Source: Hyphomicrobiales bacterium (GTDB taxonomy: Bacteria; Pseudomonadota; Alphaproteobacteria; Rhizobiales; Rhizobiaceae). From it: DNA of 64,000 nt. Shown one piece after another: positions 1 to 8,775 of this stretch. A program made the position numbers and the translations under genes. Within the stretch, counting starts at the first letter, position 1, and each line of letters begins with the position of its first letter. The notes under the pieces are model-generated. The model was not told where the DNA came from. It worked only from the letters and a program-made list of their open reading frames with translations, and made no database searches. The DNA is taken from assembly GCA_900473795.1 (NCBI GenBank), contig UCMT01000019.1, forward strand, positions 62,001 to 126,000, given 5' to 3'.

Positions 1-479
1 CGGCCGTCGATTGTTTTGGCGGCGTCGACGCCCTCGTCAATACGGTCGGCGGCCTTACGACTGGTCGGGCAGCGGTCGATCCATCGGACAAATGGGATGC
101 GTTGATAGCGCTGAATGCGCGTGTTGCGCTCGTCACTAGCAGCGCCGTATTGCCTGTAATGCAGGCCTCGCGCTACGGTCGCATCGTCCATATTGCCGCG
201 ACACCGGGTCTGAACGCCGGCGCGCCGCAGGCTGCCTCGAAAACTGCGGTTATACGGCTGACGGAGAGTATCGCCGCTGAACACCGGGCCGACAGGATCA
301 CCGCGAATTGCATCTTGCCGGGTACGATCGATACACCGCAAAACCGTGCCACCACGCTGGATGTAAAGACAACGGCATGGGTTTCGGCCGATTCCATCGC
401 GCGACTGATCGCGTTTCTGATCTCTCCTGAGGCGGCCGTTGTCACCGGCGGCGCGATACCAGCGACTGGAATGGAATGA
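1..479 (+). CDS. SDR-family oxidoreductase, 5' truncated, catalytic residues missing
   Basis: The reading frame is open from base 3 and ends at the TGA at 477-479; the N-terminal Rossmann GxxxGxG part lies outside the window. The fragment reads like the C-terminal two thirds of a short-chain dehydrogenase/reductase: the stretch around VDALVNTVGG matches the NNAG strand, and NCILPGTIDTP matches the conserved N-x-(I/V)-x-PG segment. The active site is abnormal. Where the family has Tyr-x-x-x-Lys the protein has Gln-Ala-Ala-Ser-Lys, and the catalytic Ser strand reads HIAAT. Lys is kept, Tyr and Ser are lost, so a classical dehydrogenase is unlikely. Family assignment is firm; substrate is unknown. 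The next gene converges on it. Confidence 0.8.
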   Translation, partial: AVDCFGGVDALVNTVGGLTTGRAAVDPSDKWDALIALNARVALVTSSAVLPVMQASRYGRIVHIAATPGLNAGAPQAASKTAVIRLTESIAAEHRADRITANCILPGTIDTPQNRATTLDVKTTAWVSADSIARLIAFLISPEAAVVTGGAIPATGME

Positions 480-561
480 GTGGCCGACAAGTCGATCACG
501 CATCAACATTAAATTCGGGCCACCTCACGGGCATGTCGACTTTTTGTGTAGAAGATCCTGA

Positions 562-1761
562 TCAATCTTCCAGCAATCTCATAACGGCCTCCCGATCCTC
601 ATCCAGATGCGGCGGGCGGCTTCTATATTGAACAGGTGTCATGGACATTTTCAGCGGATTTCCAAGAACGCGAACGGGATAATAGTGATCGTCGTGCATC
701 TCAACGACCATCCCGCGTGCCAGAGTGTGTGGATCGGTCAAAACGGTTTCGATATTGGCGACCCGACCAGCCGGCACACCAGCGGCAAGCAGACGGCGCT
801 CCCAGGAAATCGCCGTGTCTCTGCCGATTTCGGCTTCGATGATCTTCTGCAGCGCTGCGATGTGAACGAGCCTGTCCCTGTTTCTGGCAAACCGCTCGTC
901 CTTCGCCAGTTCCGGCCGGCCGATCGCCTGTGCGAAACGGGCAAACTGCTGGTCGTTGCCAACGGCCACCGCCAGATGCTCGTCAGATGCTGAAAAAGTC
1001 TGGTAGGGCGAGATATTGGGGTGCGCGTTGCCGAGACGAGCCGGCAACCGACCCGAAACGAGATGATTGGTCGCTGCGTTGATCAGCCAGGCAACTTGAC
1101 TGTCATAAAGCGCCAGATCGATATGCTGGCCCTGTCCGGTTCGGTCGCGATGGCGCAGGGCTGAAAGGATTCCGACGGTCGCATACATGCCGCACATCAC
1201 GTCGGCGATACCGACGCCGACCTTGACGGGCGTACCGCCTTCAGCGTCAGGCTGTCCGGTAATGCTCATGATCCCGCCCATCGCCTGGATCAGGAAATCA
1301 TAGCCCGTGCGGTCGGAATAGGGGCCTGTTTGGCCAAAGCCAGTGATGGAACACCAGATGATGTCTGGCTTGATCCGGGCGAGATCGTCATAGGCGATCC
1401 CTCGCCGGGCAAGATCACCCGGTTTGTAGTTTTCGACGACGACGTCCGAAATTGCGACCAGCCTGCGTATCAGTGCAACGCCCTCCTCGCTCGTTATATC
1501 GATGGCGATGGATTTCTTGTTGCGGTTGGCGCACAGGAAATAGGCGCTGATATCGCTGTCATTGCCATCCGCATCCGGTAAAAATGGCGGGCCCCAGCTC
1601 CGCGTGTCGTCGCCGCATTCCGGCTTCTCGACCTTGATCACCTCCGCTCCGAGATCGGCCATCAGCTGTGTGGCTGTCGGACCTGCCAGAATGCGCGAGA
1701 GATCGAGGACGCGCAGGCCATCCAAGCTGCCAATTTGCCCTTGTGTATCCGCTTGCGTCAT
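562..1761 (-). CDS. CaiB/BaiF-family CoA-transferase
   Basis: About 399 residues, the usual length of a family III CoA-transferase, which moves CoA between carboxylic acids (formyl-CoA:oxalate and carnitine enzymes are relatives). The N-terminal block LDGLRVLDLSRILAGP and the following ADLGAEVIKVE are family signatures. GYDFLIQAMGGIM carries the Asp that forms the acyl-enzyme intermediate. An upstream ATG at 1824 exists, but the ATG at 1761 has a well-spaced AGGAAG Shine-Dalgarno and begins just before the conserved N-terminus, and the longer start would overlap the OpgC gene. The substrate cannot be told. It lies 25 bases after the OpgC stop on the same strand, so co-transcription is likely. 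Confidence 0.85.
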   Translation of the reverse strand: MTQADTQGQIGSLDGLRVLDLSRILAGPTATQLMADLGAEVIKVEKPECGDDTRSWGPPFLPDADGNDSDISAYFLCANRNKKSIAIDITSEEGVALIRRLVAISDVVVENYKPGDLARRGIAYDDLARIKPDIIWCSITGFGQTGPYSDRTGYDFLIQAMGGIMSITGQPDAEGGTPVKVGVGIADVMCGMYATVGILSALRHRDRTGQGQHIDLALYDSQVAWLINAATNHLVSGRLPARLGNAHPNISPYQTFSASDEHLAVAVGNDQQFARFAQAIGRPELAKDERFARNRDRLVHIAALQKIIEAEIGRDTAISWERRLLAAGVPAGRVANIETVLTDPHTLARGMVVEMHDDHYYPVRVLGNPLKMSMTPVQYRSRPPHLDEDREAVMRLLED

Positions 1762-1786
1762 ATTTCCATCTTCCTGGATGAGAATG

Positions 1787-2947
1787 TCAGGTCTTCCACG
1801 GGGCGGCTTTGAACCAGCCGACAAGATAGGCGGTCGCTATCAACAGGGCGAAACCGGCAAGATTTGCGATTGCGGTGGGCAATGGTGTGCGTCCGGCATG
1901 ATCGAGCCAGATGCCGATCATCTGCGCCACGACCATGCCGGTTATGAAGACAGCAAGCGATTGCTGTCCGACTTTCATCAACACGCGGGTTACTGGGTAA
2001 ATGACAGGATGGATCAACCGGCGGCCACCAACGCCCACGGCATGGACGGCGATATAGGCAAGCGCAAGGAAATGAACGAGCCGCAGCAGACCGAACAAGG
2101 TCTTGTCGGTCAAAGGAAGAAGGGCATGGGCCGCATCGCGGAGGAACTGCGATGCGTCGAGGATCCTATACCAGGCAAAGGGAATGGTCGTGAGCACGAT
2201 GACGATTGCCAGCGTCATCAGCCAGCGATTGCGCGGAGGTGCTACGAGCGTACCCCGCATCAGGAAAAAGCCGACAAAGAAGATCAGCTGCCAGCCGAAT
2301 GGATTGAAGAACCACGGCCGCTCGGTCCAGGGCTCGGCTGGAAAACGCACCAGGGAAAACTGGGCCGTCAGCCACAGGAGCACCATCAGCACCATCGGAA
2401 GAAAGCGGTGGAGACGCTCGGCCAGAAGCATGACCGGCATGAGGGCAAGGATCACCATGTACATCGGCAGGATGTCGAAATAGTTCGGGACATAGCTGAG
2501 GGTCAGCAGGCCGATCAAAAGCGGTGCAGGATCGTCGAAAAACCGCACCAGATTGAGGCTCTGGATATAGGACGTGCCGTCCGGCTTGGTGCCGGCGACG
2601 GACATCAGCGTTGCGATGACCAGGAAAACGCAGATATGCGCCCAGTATATCTGCCAGACGCGCTGGACCACCCGGGCGGTGAGCATCACGATGCCCTCCC
2701 GGTCGAACAGGCGGCCGAAGGCAATGGCGGATGCCATGCCGGACAGGAAGACGAACATCTCTGTTGCGTCCGAAAATCCAAAGCGCGCCGGGATCCAAAG
2801 CGCCCAGTGATCGTTCGGCACATGAGCAAGGAGAATGATCAGCATGCCGACGCCGCGAAAGACGTCGAGACGTGGATCGCGCGGACGCTTTATGCGTTGC
2901 GGCACCTCTGGCGCGACAACGGGATCAGAATGCGTTCTGGTAAGCAT
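1787..2947 (-). CDS. OpgC-like membrane protein (glucan succinylation family)
   Basis: Integral membrane protein of about 386 residues with some ten hydrophobic segments and the OpgC_C/acyltransferase_3 opening RDPRLDVFRGVGMLIILLAH, followed by DATEMFVFLSGMASAIAFG. OpgC proteins transfer succinyl groups to periplasmic glucans in the inner membrane. The start at 2947 is chosen because the 48 residues before it are low-hydrophobicity and antisense to the conserved C-terminus of the upstream ThDP gene; even so the two genes overlap by 23 bases. No strong ribosome site is visible, consistent with translational coupling. Family is well supported; the precise glucan substrate is not. Confidence 0.82.
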   Translation of the reverse strand: MLTRTHSDPVVAPEVPQRIKRPRDPRLDVFRGVGMLIILLAHVPNDHWALWIPARFGFSDATEMFVFLSGMASAIAFGRLFDREGIVMLTARVVQRVWQIYWAHICVFLVIATLMSVAGTKPDGTSYIQSLNLVRFFDDPAPLLIGLLTLSYVPNYFDILPMYMVILALMPVMLLAERLHRFLPMVLMVLLWLTAQFSLVRFPAEPWTERPWFFNPFGWQLIFFVGFFLMRGTLVAPPRNRWLMTLAIVIVLTTIPFAWYRILDASQFLRDAAHALLPLTDKTLFGLLRLVHFLALAYIAVHAVGVGGRRLIHPVIYPVTRVLMKVGQQSLAVFITGMVVAQMIGIWLDHAGRTPLPTAIANLAGFALLIATAYLVGWFKAAPWKT

Positions 2948-4559
2948 CGGCGTCAAATCTGCATGAGATGAGTGTGAACTGGTTTCGATTTGACGCCACT
3001 GAGAGCTCCCGGCGCAGGTCGCCGGCCGTCTCGACGCAGACGCCATGCCCGCCAAAGCCATTGGCAATGGTTGCAAAGTCGGTTTCGCCAAGCGAGACGC
3101 CGGCCGCAGCCAGACCGGCAGAGGCCTGTTTCAGTGCGATCAGCGCAAGGCTGCGATCCTGGAACACGACGATGGTGACGGGATGGCCAAGGTCCCGCAG
3201 TGTCGCAAGCTCGCCGATCCCCATCTCCAGCCCGCCGTCGCCCATGACGGCAAAGACGTGGCGCGCGGGGTCGGCGGTCTTTGCGCCGATCGCCAGCGGG
3301 AGGGCCGCGGCCATGGTGCAGAAACCTGCCGATTGCAGCAGCGACAAGGGCCGTGCTGCCACCCATTTCTGCGACAGGAGGATGCGATGCGCGCCGCTAT
3401 CGACCGTCACCAGCCCGTCTCTGCCTGCTGCCTCGTTGATTGCGTCGATGATCGCATGCGGTCCCCAATCCGCCTGCGTTGCGAAATGCGCCTCAAGTTG
3501 GCTCTTGGCCCGCATCGGTTCGCCTCCCGGCCAAGATTTGCGCGGGCTGACTGTGGTGGCGAGTGCGGCCGTCACGGCGCCCGTATTGGCGGCGATGCGG
3601 GTTGCCGCATGGTGCATGGCATGATCGGGGGCAGCTGCGGTGATCTCGGCGATCCGCTCAGCCTCGATGACGGGATCGAGCCAGCCAAGCCGCATCTCGA
3701 TCGGGTCGTAACCGATCATCAGAATAAGATCGGAGTGTCGCACCAGATCGAGCAGCACCGCATCGGCGAGCGGCGACAGGCCGGCGCCGCCCAATGCGAG
3801 CGGGTGGGTTTCCGGTATCAGCCCCTTGCCCTTGTAGGTCGTCAGAACAGGGGCACCGATGGCCTCTGCCAGGCGCACGATATGTCCACCGGCATTTGCC
3901 CGTGCCGCCTCGAAGCCCGCAAGGATCAGGGGCCGCTCGGCATGGGATAAATCCCGAGCAAGGGAAAGGATTGCGGGGTCATCGGCGCGCGCCGACGGTG
4001 TCGAGATCAGCGTCGGATGTAGGACGCGCGGGGCCGGGTCGAGCATGGCGGCGACAGCCGGCGAAAGGTCGAGATGCACCGGCCCCATCGGCTCGGTAAG
4101 CGCGATTGCCAAGGCACGCGCCACGGTCGAACCGGCACTCTCGGGCTCGACCTCGAAACTGGCCTTGACCAGAGGCCGCAGCATCTGGGCCTGGTCGATG
4201 ACCTGATGGGTATAGCGCGCCCGGGTGGCGCGATCGACGATGCCGGATATCACCACCAGCGGCACATGCTCTTGTGCGGCATCTGCAATGCCGTTGACGG
4301 CGTTGGCAAGGCCCGGCCCAACCGTAGTCACGAGGAGACCGGGTGTCGCAGTTGTCACGCTGGCGCCCGCCGCCATCGATGCCGCCGCCGTCTCGTGGCG
4401 TGCCAGATGAAAGGCGATACCGGCCCTTTCCAGACCGTCGATCAACGTCACGACCTCGCCGCCCGGCATGCCGAAGGCGTGGCGAATGCCATAGGCGTAG
4501 AGCGTAGCGGCAACCGTATCGGCAACACGCGGTGCGGTGGATGTATCCATATCAGGCAT
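2925..4559 (-). CDS. Thiamine diphosphate-dependent enzyme, acetolactate synthase-like
   Basis: About 544 residues with the three-domain order of the acetolactate synthase/pyruvate oxidase family: N-terminal pyrimidine-binding domain with the catalytic Glu in ARHETAAAS, a central domain, and a C-terminal ThDP-binding domain with MGDGGLEMGIGEL. The usual second metal-ligand pair NN is FQD here (VVFQDRSLAL), a variation that makes catabolic acetolactate synthase less certain. The start at 4559 has GAGAGG ten bases upstream; ATG at 4550 and a longer ORF to 4616 are alternatives. It overlaps the OpgC gene downstream. Substrate not determined; benzoylformate, oxalyl-CoA or sulfoacetaldehyde-type enzymes are other members of this superfamily. 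Confidence 0.82.
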   Translation of the reverse strand: MPDMDTSTAPRVADTVAATLYAYGIRHAFGMPGGEVVTLIDGLERAGIAFHLARHETAAASMAAGASVTTATPGLLVTTVGPGLANAVNGIADAAQEHVPLVVISGIVDRATRARYTHQVIDQAQMLRPLVKASFEVEPESAGSTVARALAIALTEPMGPVHLDLSPAVAAMLDPAPRVLHPTLISTPSARADDPAILSLARDLSHAERPLILAGFEAARANAGGHIVRLAEAIGAPVLTTYKGKGLIPETHPLALGGAGLSPLADAVLLDLVRHSDLILMIGYDPIEMRLGWLDPVIEAERIAEITAAAPDHAMHHAATRIAANTGAVTAALATTVSPRKSWPGGEPMRAKSQLEAHFATQADWGPHAIIDAINEAAGRDGLVTVDSGAHRILLSQKWVAARPLSLLQSAGFCTMAAALPLAIGAKTADPARHVFAVMGDGGLEMGIGELATLRDLGHPVTIVVFQDRSLALIALKQASAGLAAAGVSLGETDFATIANGFGGHGVCVETAGDLRRELSVASNRNQFTLISCRFDADAYQNAF

Positions 4560-4659
4560 GCGGCATGCGCCTCTCGCGAAATCGTGAAGGACCGGCGAAT
4601 TGCAGCACTTCGGCAAAGACTGTAGGTGGAATTGAAGGTTTGAGGCTGGAGGCCAACAG

Positions 4660-5460
4660 GTGGGTTTTGAACGTGTTGCGGCTGTCGCCGCATTTTTTTT
4701 GTTGCCGCTTGCCGCCCAGGCTACCGATTGCGGCGAAACTGTCGCGTGTACCGTCGAAGAGGGCTCCTACAGGATCGAGTTGCCCGGAACCGGCATGGCC
4801 AAAGGCGTTCTGGTTTTCTTCCACGGATACAAGAGTTCCGCCGAATTGCAGATGCAGCATCGCGCCCTTGTCGAGGTTGCGCACGCACACCGGCTGGCCT
4901 TCGCGGCCGTTGATGGTCTGAACGGCACATGGTCGCATCCCAATGCGCCAGGCGATTTCCGCGACGAGAAGCGCTTTGTCGGCCATGTTTTTGATGATCT
5001 CCGGACGCGTTTCGGCTTCACGGCGAAAAACACCCTTGTCGGCGGCTTCTCGCAGGGCGCGTCGATGGCCTGGTACACGCTCTGTCAGCAGGGCAACCGT
5101 ACGGCCGGCGCCGTGACGTTCTCCGGTGTTTTCTGGGACCCGCTGCCCAATCCGCAGGATTGCGTCGCCGACATGCCGCCGATCGTGCACTTTCACGGAA
5201 CAGCGGACCGGACGTTCCCGTTGAGCGGCCGTGCCATCGGCGATGATTTTCATCAGGGCGATACATTCAAAAGCATGGTGGTCGTCCGGGAGCGGGCGAG
5301 TTGTGAGATGACGGCCGAGACCAAAAAGACGCTCGGCGGCATTGCCTGTTCGGTAACGCCGGGTTGCAATCGTGGTGAGATTGCACTGTGCATCCACGAC
5401 TGCGGGCATCAGGTACGGCCGGATCAGCTCGATGCCGGGCTCACGGAAATCGGTTTCTGA
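4660..5460 (+). CDS. Secreted alpha/beta-hydrolase, feruloyl esterase/PHB depolymerase-like
   Basis: 266 residues beginning at a GTG with GGAGG seven bases upstream. Residues 1-22 form a signal peptide ending AAQA, so the product is periplasmic or secreted. The catalytic triad can be read: nucleophile elbow GFSQG, Asp in HGTADRTF and His in HDCGHQ. Several paired cysteines in the C-terminal half suggest disulfides. The layout matches the LpqC/feruloyl esterase group, which hydrolyses ester bonds of polymers or phenolic esters. It is divergent from the ThDP gene (100 bases apart) and its end faces the membrane protein at 5559. Confidence 0.8.
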   Translation: MGFERVAAVAAFFLLPLAAQATDCGETVACTVEEGSYRIELPGTGMAKGVLVFFHGYKSSAELQMQHRALVEVAHAHRLAFAAVDGLNGTWSHPNAPGDFRDEKRFVGHVFDDLRTRFGFTAKNTLVGGFSQGASMAWYTLCQQGNRTAGAVTFSGVFWDPLPNPQDCVADMPPIVHFHGTADRTFPLSGRAIGDDFHQGDTFKSMVVVRERASCEMTAETKKTLGGIACSVTPGCNRGEIALCIHDCGHQVRPDQLDAGLTEIGF

Positions 5461-5558
5461 AAAGCGGGGCTGATTCAAGCCCTTCGAACAGCAATTCCGC
5501 CCGCAATTGAGGTTGCGGACGGGCCGGTTATATCGTGCACCCTGACGGGACAACACGC

Positions 5559-6041
5559 TCAATGCTCGCGGTACCAGACGACGTAGGCGACAACGAGGCC
5601 GAACAGCCAGTGTCCGACCAGCGACGCCCATGTGAGCGGAATGAAACCGAGAAACGCTGGCAAACCGGCAACCAGGTGCGCCATCACGTATAGCGCAAAG
5701 ATCCACAGGCCCGTCCCGAAACCAAGGCCGATCAGAAACAGCGGCAGGCTAGGCACGACTATGCGCTGTAGCGGTCTGGCGATGAAGAGGTAGCCGATCG
5801 GATAGAAGACGATGCCGACGACGGCGTGGATGATCTCCGCAGAAAAGCGGTTCTGAAGGCCGAATACACTCTGGACGAGCGCTGCGGGTTCCATCGGTCC
5901 CCCGACAAGAAGAGGCGTTATCGCCCTCGCCCAGAACTCCCACGTCAGATCCGCAGCCAGACCTGCCATTACGATGGTGACAAGCAGCTTCGTGGAGAGC
6001 CGGGGCAGCAGTTGCGTTTCATGCGTGTCGATCATGGTCAT
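5559..6041 (-). CDS. Small four-helix membrane protein, unknown function
   Basis: 160 residues with four predicted membrane helices (approximately 18-38, 68-88, 98-122, 132-155) and short loops; no catalytic motif recognised. The ATG at 6041 is preceded by AAGGGG seven bases upstream; a second ATG two codons in is possible. It stands alone between the esterase (convergent) and the TPR gene (same strand, 45 bases upstream). I recognise no named family. Confidence 0.65.
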   Translation of the reverse strand: MTMIDTHETQLLPRLSTKLLVTIVMAGLAADLTWEFWARAITPLLVGGPMEPAALVQSVFGLQNRFSAEIIHAVVGIVFYPIGYLFIARPLQRIVVPSLPLFLIGLGFGTGLWIFALYVMAHLVAGLPAFLGFIPLTWASLVGHWLFGLVVAYVVWYREH

Positions 6042-6086
6042 GGCATTTCCCCTTGACGAATATGGACGGATTGCGCATTCATGCGG

Positions 6087-7403
6087 CTAGACAGCCGCGC
6101 TTATTTCTATGGATCCCAGTAGGCGGTCTTCGGCGCGCAGACGGCAGCGGACATCGCGGATGTGCGAAAGTGCTGCGCTGTCGCCGTTGGCCCCGGCAGA
6201 TTTGGCTACAGCCAGCATGAAGAAATCGCGCTGGGCGTTACTGCCGCCGACTGTCGGAAGGCCGACAACGATGCGGTCGAGCATGCGGCGGTCGGCAGCC
6301 GTGCTGAGCCCTGCTATGATGCGGGCAAGCGGTACGCCGACTTCGGCCGCGACGCGCGCCTGATCGCCGTGGCCAACCGCCTTGCGCTCCAGCCCGCTGA
6401 CGATGTCGCGGACACCGGAATGCTCGCCGATGGCGACAAGGGCCGCCAGCGTATGCAGCGACGCAAAAACCAGCGTCGTATCGTGGCGGCGGCGCAACGC
6501 GATCTCGGCCATGTCCGACCAGCGGTCGCCGACATCGACACCCGTCTGGTTCAGGCGCCAAAGGAGCGAGACGGCATTGGCCATGTCGCGGAAGTCATCC
6601 GTCTGCTGCGGGCGCACTTCCTCGTCGTATATCTTGAGGACCCGATCGTGATCGCCCCGCTCCAGGTGCAGCAGCGCCAGGTGCCACGCCATGTGAAACG
6701 AGAAATTGTTGCAGCGGGACCAGGACCGTCGACCGCCTTCGAGCCAGTCGATGCCGCGGGCGGTTTCGCCGCGCATCTCGTAGACGTGCGAGACGGCGTG
6801 AAGGCCCCACGAATCGTCCGGCTGCAACTGCACCGCGTACTGTCCCGCGGCTTCGGCCGCATCGTAAAAGCCGTGCTCCTCGAGTGCGAAAGCGTGACAC
6901 CCGAGGAGAAAGCCCGCTGCCGGGAGCTCGTCGTGCCAGTGCTCCATGACCCTACAGCTCATGGCGAGCATGCCTTTAGAATCGCCCAGCATGAAGCGCA
7001 GCGCATGGGATATCTTAAACGGCAGGAATGTTGCAGGACGCTCCGCAAAGCCTTCGTCAAGCCGACGGGCGGCGGTTGCGAACGAGCCGCCGACAGCCGC
7101 TTCGAGGGCATGTACCAGCACTTGCTCGTCGCGCGTGCCGCCATCGCGGCCAGCCATCGCCCGGCGCGCCGCTGTCAGGGCCTCGGCGGCGGGCGCTGTG
7201 AGTTCCGAACGGGCAAGGATTAGGTTGGCGAAACCTTTGAGCGCAAGGGCTGCGACATGATCGGGGTCGGCGGATAGCGCGGCCTGAAGTGCCGCGCCCG
7301 TATTGGGGCCATGCGCGGCAAGTCCGTGAACGGCCTCTTCGAAGGCCGTTTCTGCTTGCGCGCTCACCGTGCTAGTCGAAAGATTGAAGGTATCAAGTCT
7401 CAT
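6087..7403 (-). CDS. TPR-repeat protein (TTC38-like)
   Basis: 438 residues from the ATG at 7403, which has AAGGAG eight bases upstream. The protein is helical throughout with tetratricopeptide-like repeats; recognisable blocks include HVAALALKGFANLILARS, SWGLHAVSHVYEMRGET and FSFHMAWHLALLHLERGDHD, which match the TTC38-type family of soluble TPR proteins. Such proteins are scaffolds; the bacterial members have no settled function. The start codon overlaps the stop of the zinc-finger gene (ATGA), so the two are translationally coupled and probably act together. A longer ORF to 7703 is an artefact of another frame. Confidence 0.75.
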   Translation of the reverse strand: MRLDTFNLSTSTVSAQAETAFEEAVHGLAAHGPNTGAALQAALSADPDHVAALALKGFANLILARSELTAPAAEALTAARRAMAGRDGGTRDEQVLVHALEAAVGGSFATAARRLDEGFAERPATFLPFKISHALRFMLGDSKGMLAMSCRVMEHWHDELPAAGFLLGCHAFALEEHGFYDAAEAAGQYAVQLQPDDSWGLHAVSHVYEMRGETARGIDWLEGGRRSWSRCNNFSFHMAWHLALLHLERGDHDRVLKIYDEEVRPQQTDDFRDMANAVSLLWRLNQTGVDVGDRWSDMAEIALRRRHDTTLVFASLHTLAALVAIGEHSGVRDIVSGLERKAVGHGDQARVAAEVGVPLARIIAGLSTAADRRMLDRIVVGLPTVGGSNAQRDFFMLAVAKSAGANGDSAALSHIRDVRCRLRAEDRLLGSIEISAAV

Positions 7404-7657
7404 TCGCTGGGCTCCTTGAAAGAACCGTCTCGATCCGGAGAGTTGAGCCCAAGATTTTGATACAGAGTGGCTCGGACGGAGCTGCGAAGGCGCTCGGCCA
7501 CAATGTGTCTGGCGATTTTCAGTCCGCAGACGTAGGTCCTGCAGCTGCCGCAATGCCGCAGATGGATCGCGACCGTCAGCCTGGTTCTCGGCGAACCCTC
7601 CCGGCTGATGTAGTCGCTTGCAATGTCGGGAACGTCTCCGCAGGTAATCAATGCCAT
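7400..7657 (-). CDS. Zinc-finger anti-sigma-like protein
   Basis: 85 residues. A Cys near the N-terminus (ITCGDVPD) followed about 30 residues later by HLRHCGSC gives the Cys...His-x3-Cys-x2-Cys arrangement of the zf-HC2 / ZAS anti-sigma domain. There is no membrane helix, so it would be a soluble anti-sigma or redox sensor. No sigma-factor gene lies next to it; instead it is coupled by a 4-base overlap to the TPR gene. AGAGG precedes the ATG at 7657. The family call rests on one motif; the partner is unknown. Confidence 0.6.
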   Translation of the reverse strand: MALITCGDVPDIASDYISREGSPRTRLTVAIHLRHCGSCRTYVCGLKIARHIVAERLRSSVRATLYQNLGLNSPDRDGSFKEPSE

Positions 7658-7732
7658 TTGCCTCTTGGTTCAAACCCGGGCGGGTTCTGTCCGTAAGACA
7701 CATCGGCCTGATATAAGTTACACCCCTACGCT

Positions 7733-7748
7733 ATCACGCTTGCGTGAT
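7733..7748. promoter_or_regulatory. Perfect dyad upstream of the zinc-finger/TPR operon
   Basis: ATCACGC and GCGTGAT are perfect 7-base arms around a TT centre, about 75 bases upstream of the ATG at 7657. Position and symmetry suit an operator for this operon. No matched -35/-10 pair is clear. Confidence 0.4.
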
Positions 7749-8568
7749 CAGGCTGGTTCTCCTACCGAAGCAAGTTCTCGATCTCCTTATGAATACGTAC
7801 CCGCGCCCGATGCGGTAAAATGCACTGGTTTTCCAAACTATAACATGTGCATTGAACACGGAATGGAATTGAGGATTCTTTTTGCGATTTCACTGCTTCC
7901 CTCCCACTCCAGTGATTTGTCGACGGGATTGAAGCCACAAGAATTTACTGCTGCGTCATTGAAGGGTGTTCGTCGCCACCAAAAAGCTTGCATCAGACAA
8001 AGTCAATCGGGTGGGCCTAGCCGTCCCATCGGATAAGTTCCATAAATGTGCTTATGCGATACGTTATAACGTTACTGAAATGATGCCTCACCTGGTTTTT
8101 TGTGGTGCTCGATGATTGGCATGAGGTGCCCATCTTCCCGTCAGCAAAGTTCTCCTCATCAATCGCGGATTGGCAAGCATGATCTCTTCCTATTCGGAAC
8201 CTCTAGAAGAGTGGGAGGATAGGAACACACGTAGCCGTAGTGAAATTTCTTACATCTACCTTTGACGTGGGAAAAAATGGTCACTGGACCCGCTGCCCGA
8301 GGCGTTTCTCTGCCACAGCATGGGCCCCCCACGGCTCGCTCGTAACGAAAGCAAAGCACACGATTTAATATAGTTTCCACGTCAAAAAAGCATTCGACGA
8401 GATTTTTGCTTTCCACTCGTGTAAGGGTTGTGCCATACTCGGCCTGGCGGGAATGGTTCCGCCTTGTCCCCCTCACCCTTCAAACGCACGCCTAGACCCG
8501 CGCTATTGCGCTTCGGGACAGAGCGAAACCATCACATTCGACATTGAACTTGCAAAGGATGACCGCAA
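7749..8568. other. Long intergenic stretch without a convincing gene
   Basis: Only short ORFs with unnatural composition occur here; none has both a ribosome site and protein-like sequence. It marks the border between the metabolic genes and the transfer region. The A+T-rich element at 8364-8378 is the only recognisable site. Confidence 0.5.
8364..8378. promoter_or_regulatory. Copy A of the TAATTATAGTTTCC element
   Basis: TTTAATATAGTTTCC matches the element found in front of mobC (32191), the virC1-like gene (32509) and, inverted, at 53181. It lies 190 bases upstream of the small HTH gene at 8569. No good -35 is seen at the spacing used at the other copies. Confidence 0.4.
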
Positions 8569-8775
8569 ATGGCCATTGAGAGTGCCCCTCAGCTTGTCAA
8601 AATCCTCGCAAAAGAGCTTCAACGCAGCGGGACCAAACCTCACAAATTTGCTGAGATCACCGGCGTCGGAGAAGACCGGTTGGAGCTTCTTCAAAATGGA
8701 GCGTGGCAAGACCTGACGATCAGGGAAATTGTTGCAATTTCAGAGAACCTCGATATTGATCTCAACGACCTCTGA
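8569..8775 (+). CDS. Small helix-turn-helix-like protein
   Basis: 68 residues, fully helical, with a pattern (QLVKILAKELQRSG..FAEITGVGEDRLELLQNG..TIREIVAISENLDID) resembling a minimal XRE-type helix-turn-helix domain. AAGGATGA sits just before the ATG. Its stop is directly adjacent to the end of the convergent gene at 8776. It may be a DNA-binding regulator of the transfer region; that is inferred from position and shape only. Confidence 0.5.
   Translation: MAIESAPQLVKILAKELQRSGTKPHKFAEITGVGEDRLELLQNGAWQDLTIREIVAISENLDIDLNDL

Noticed and set aside
1562..2971. 469-residue plus-strand ORF
   Set aside because: Antisense to the CaiB and OpgC genes, whose families are clear; its sequence is Arg/His/Gln-rich in the manner of shadow frames.
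8159..8476. 105-residue minus-strand ORF
   Set aside because: No ribosome site, odd composition and no domain; overlaps the A+T element.
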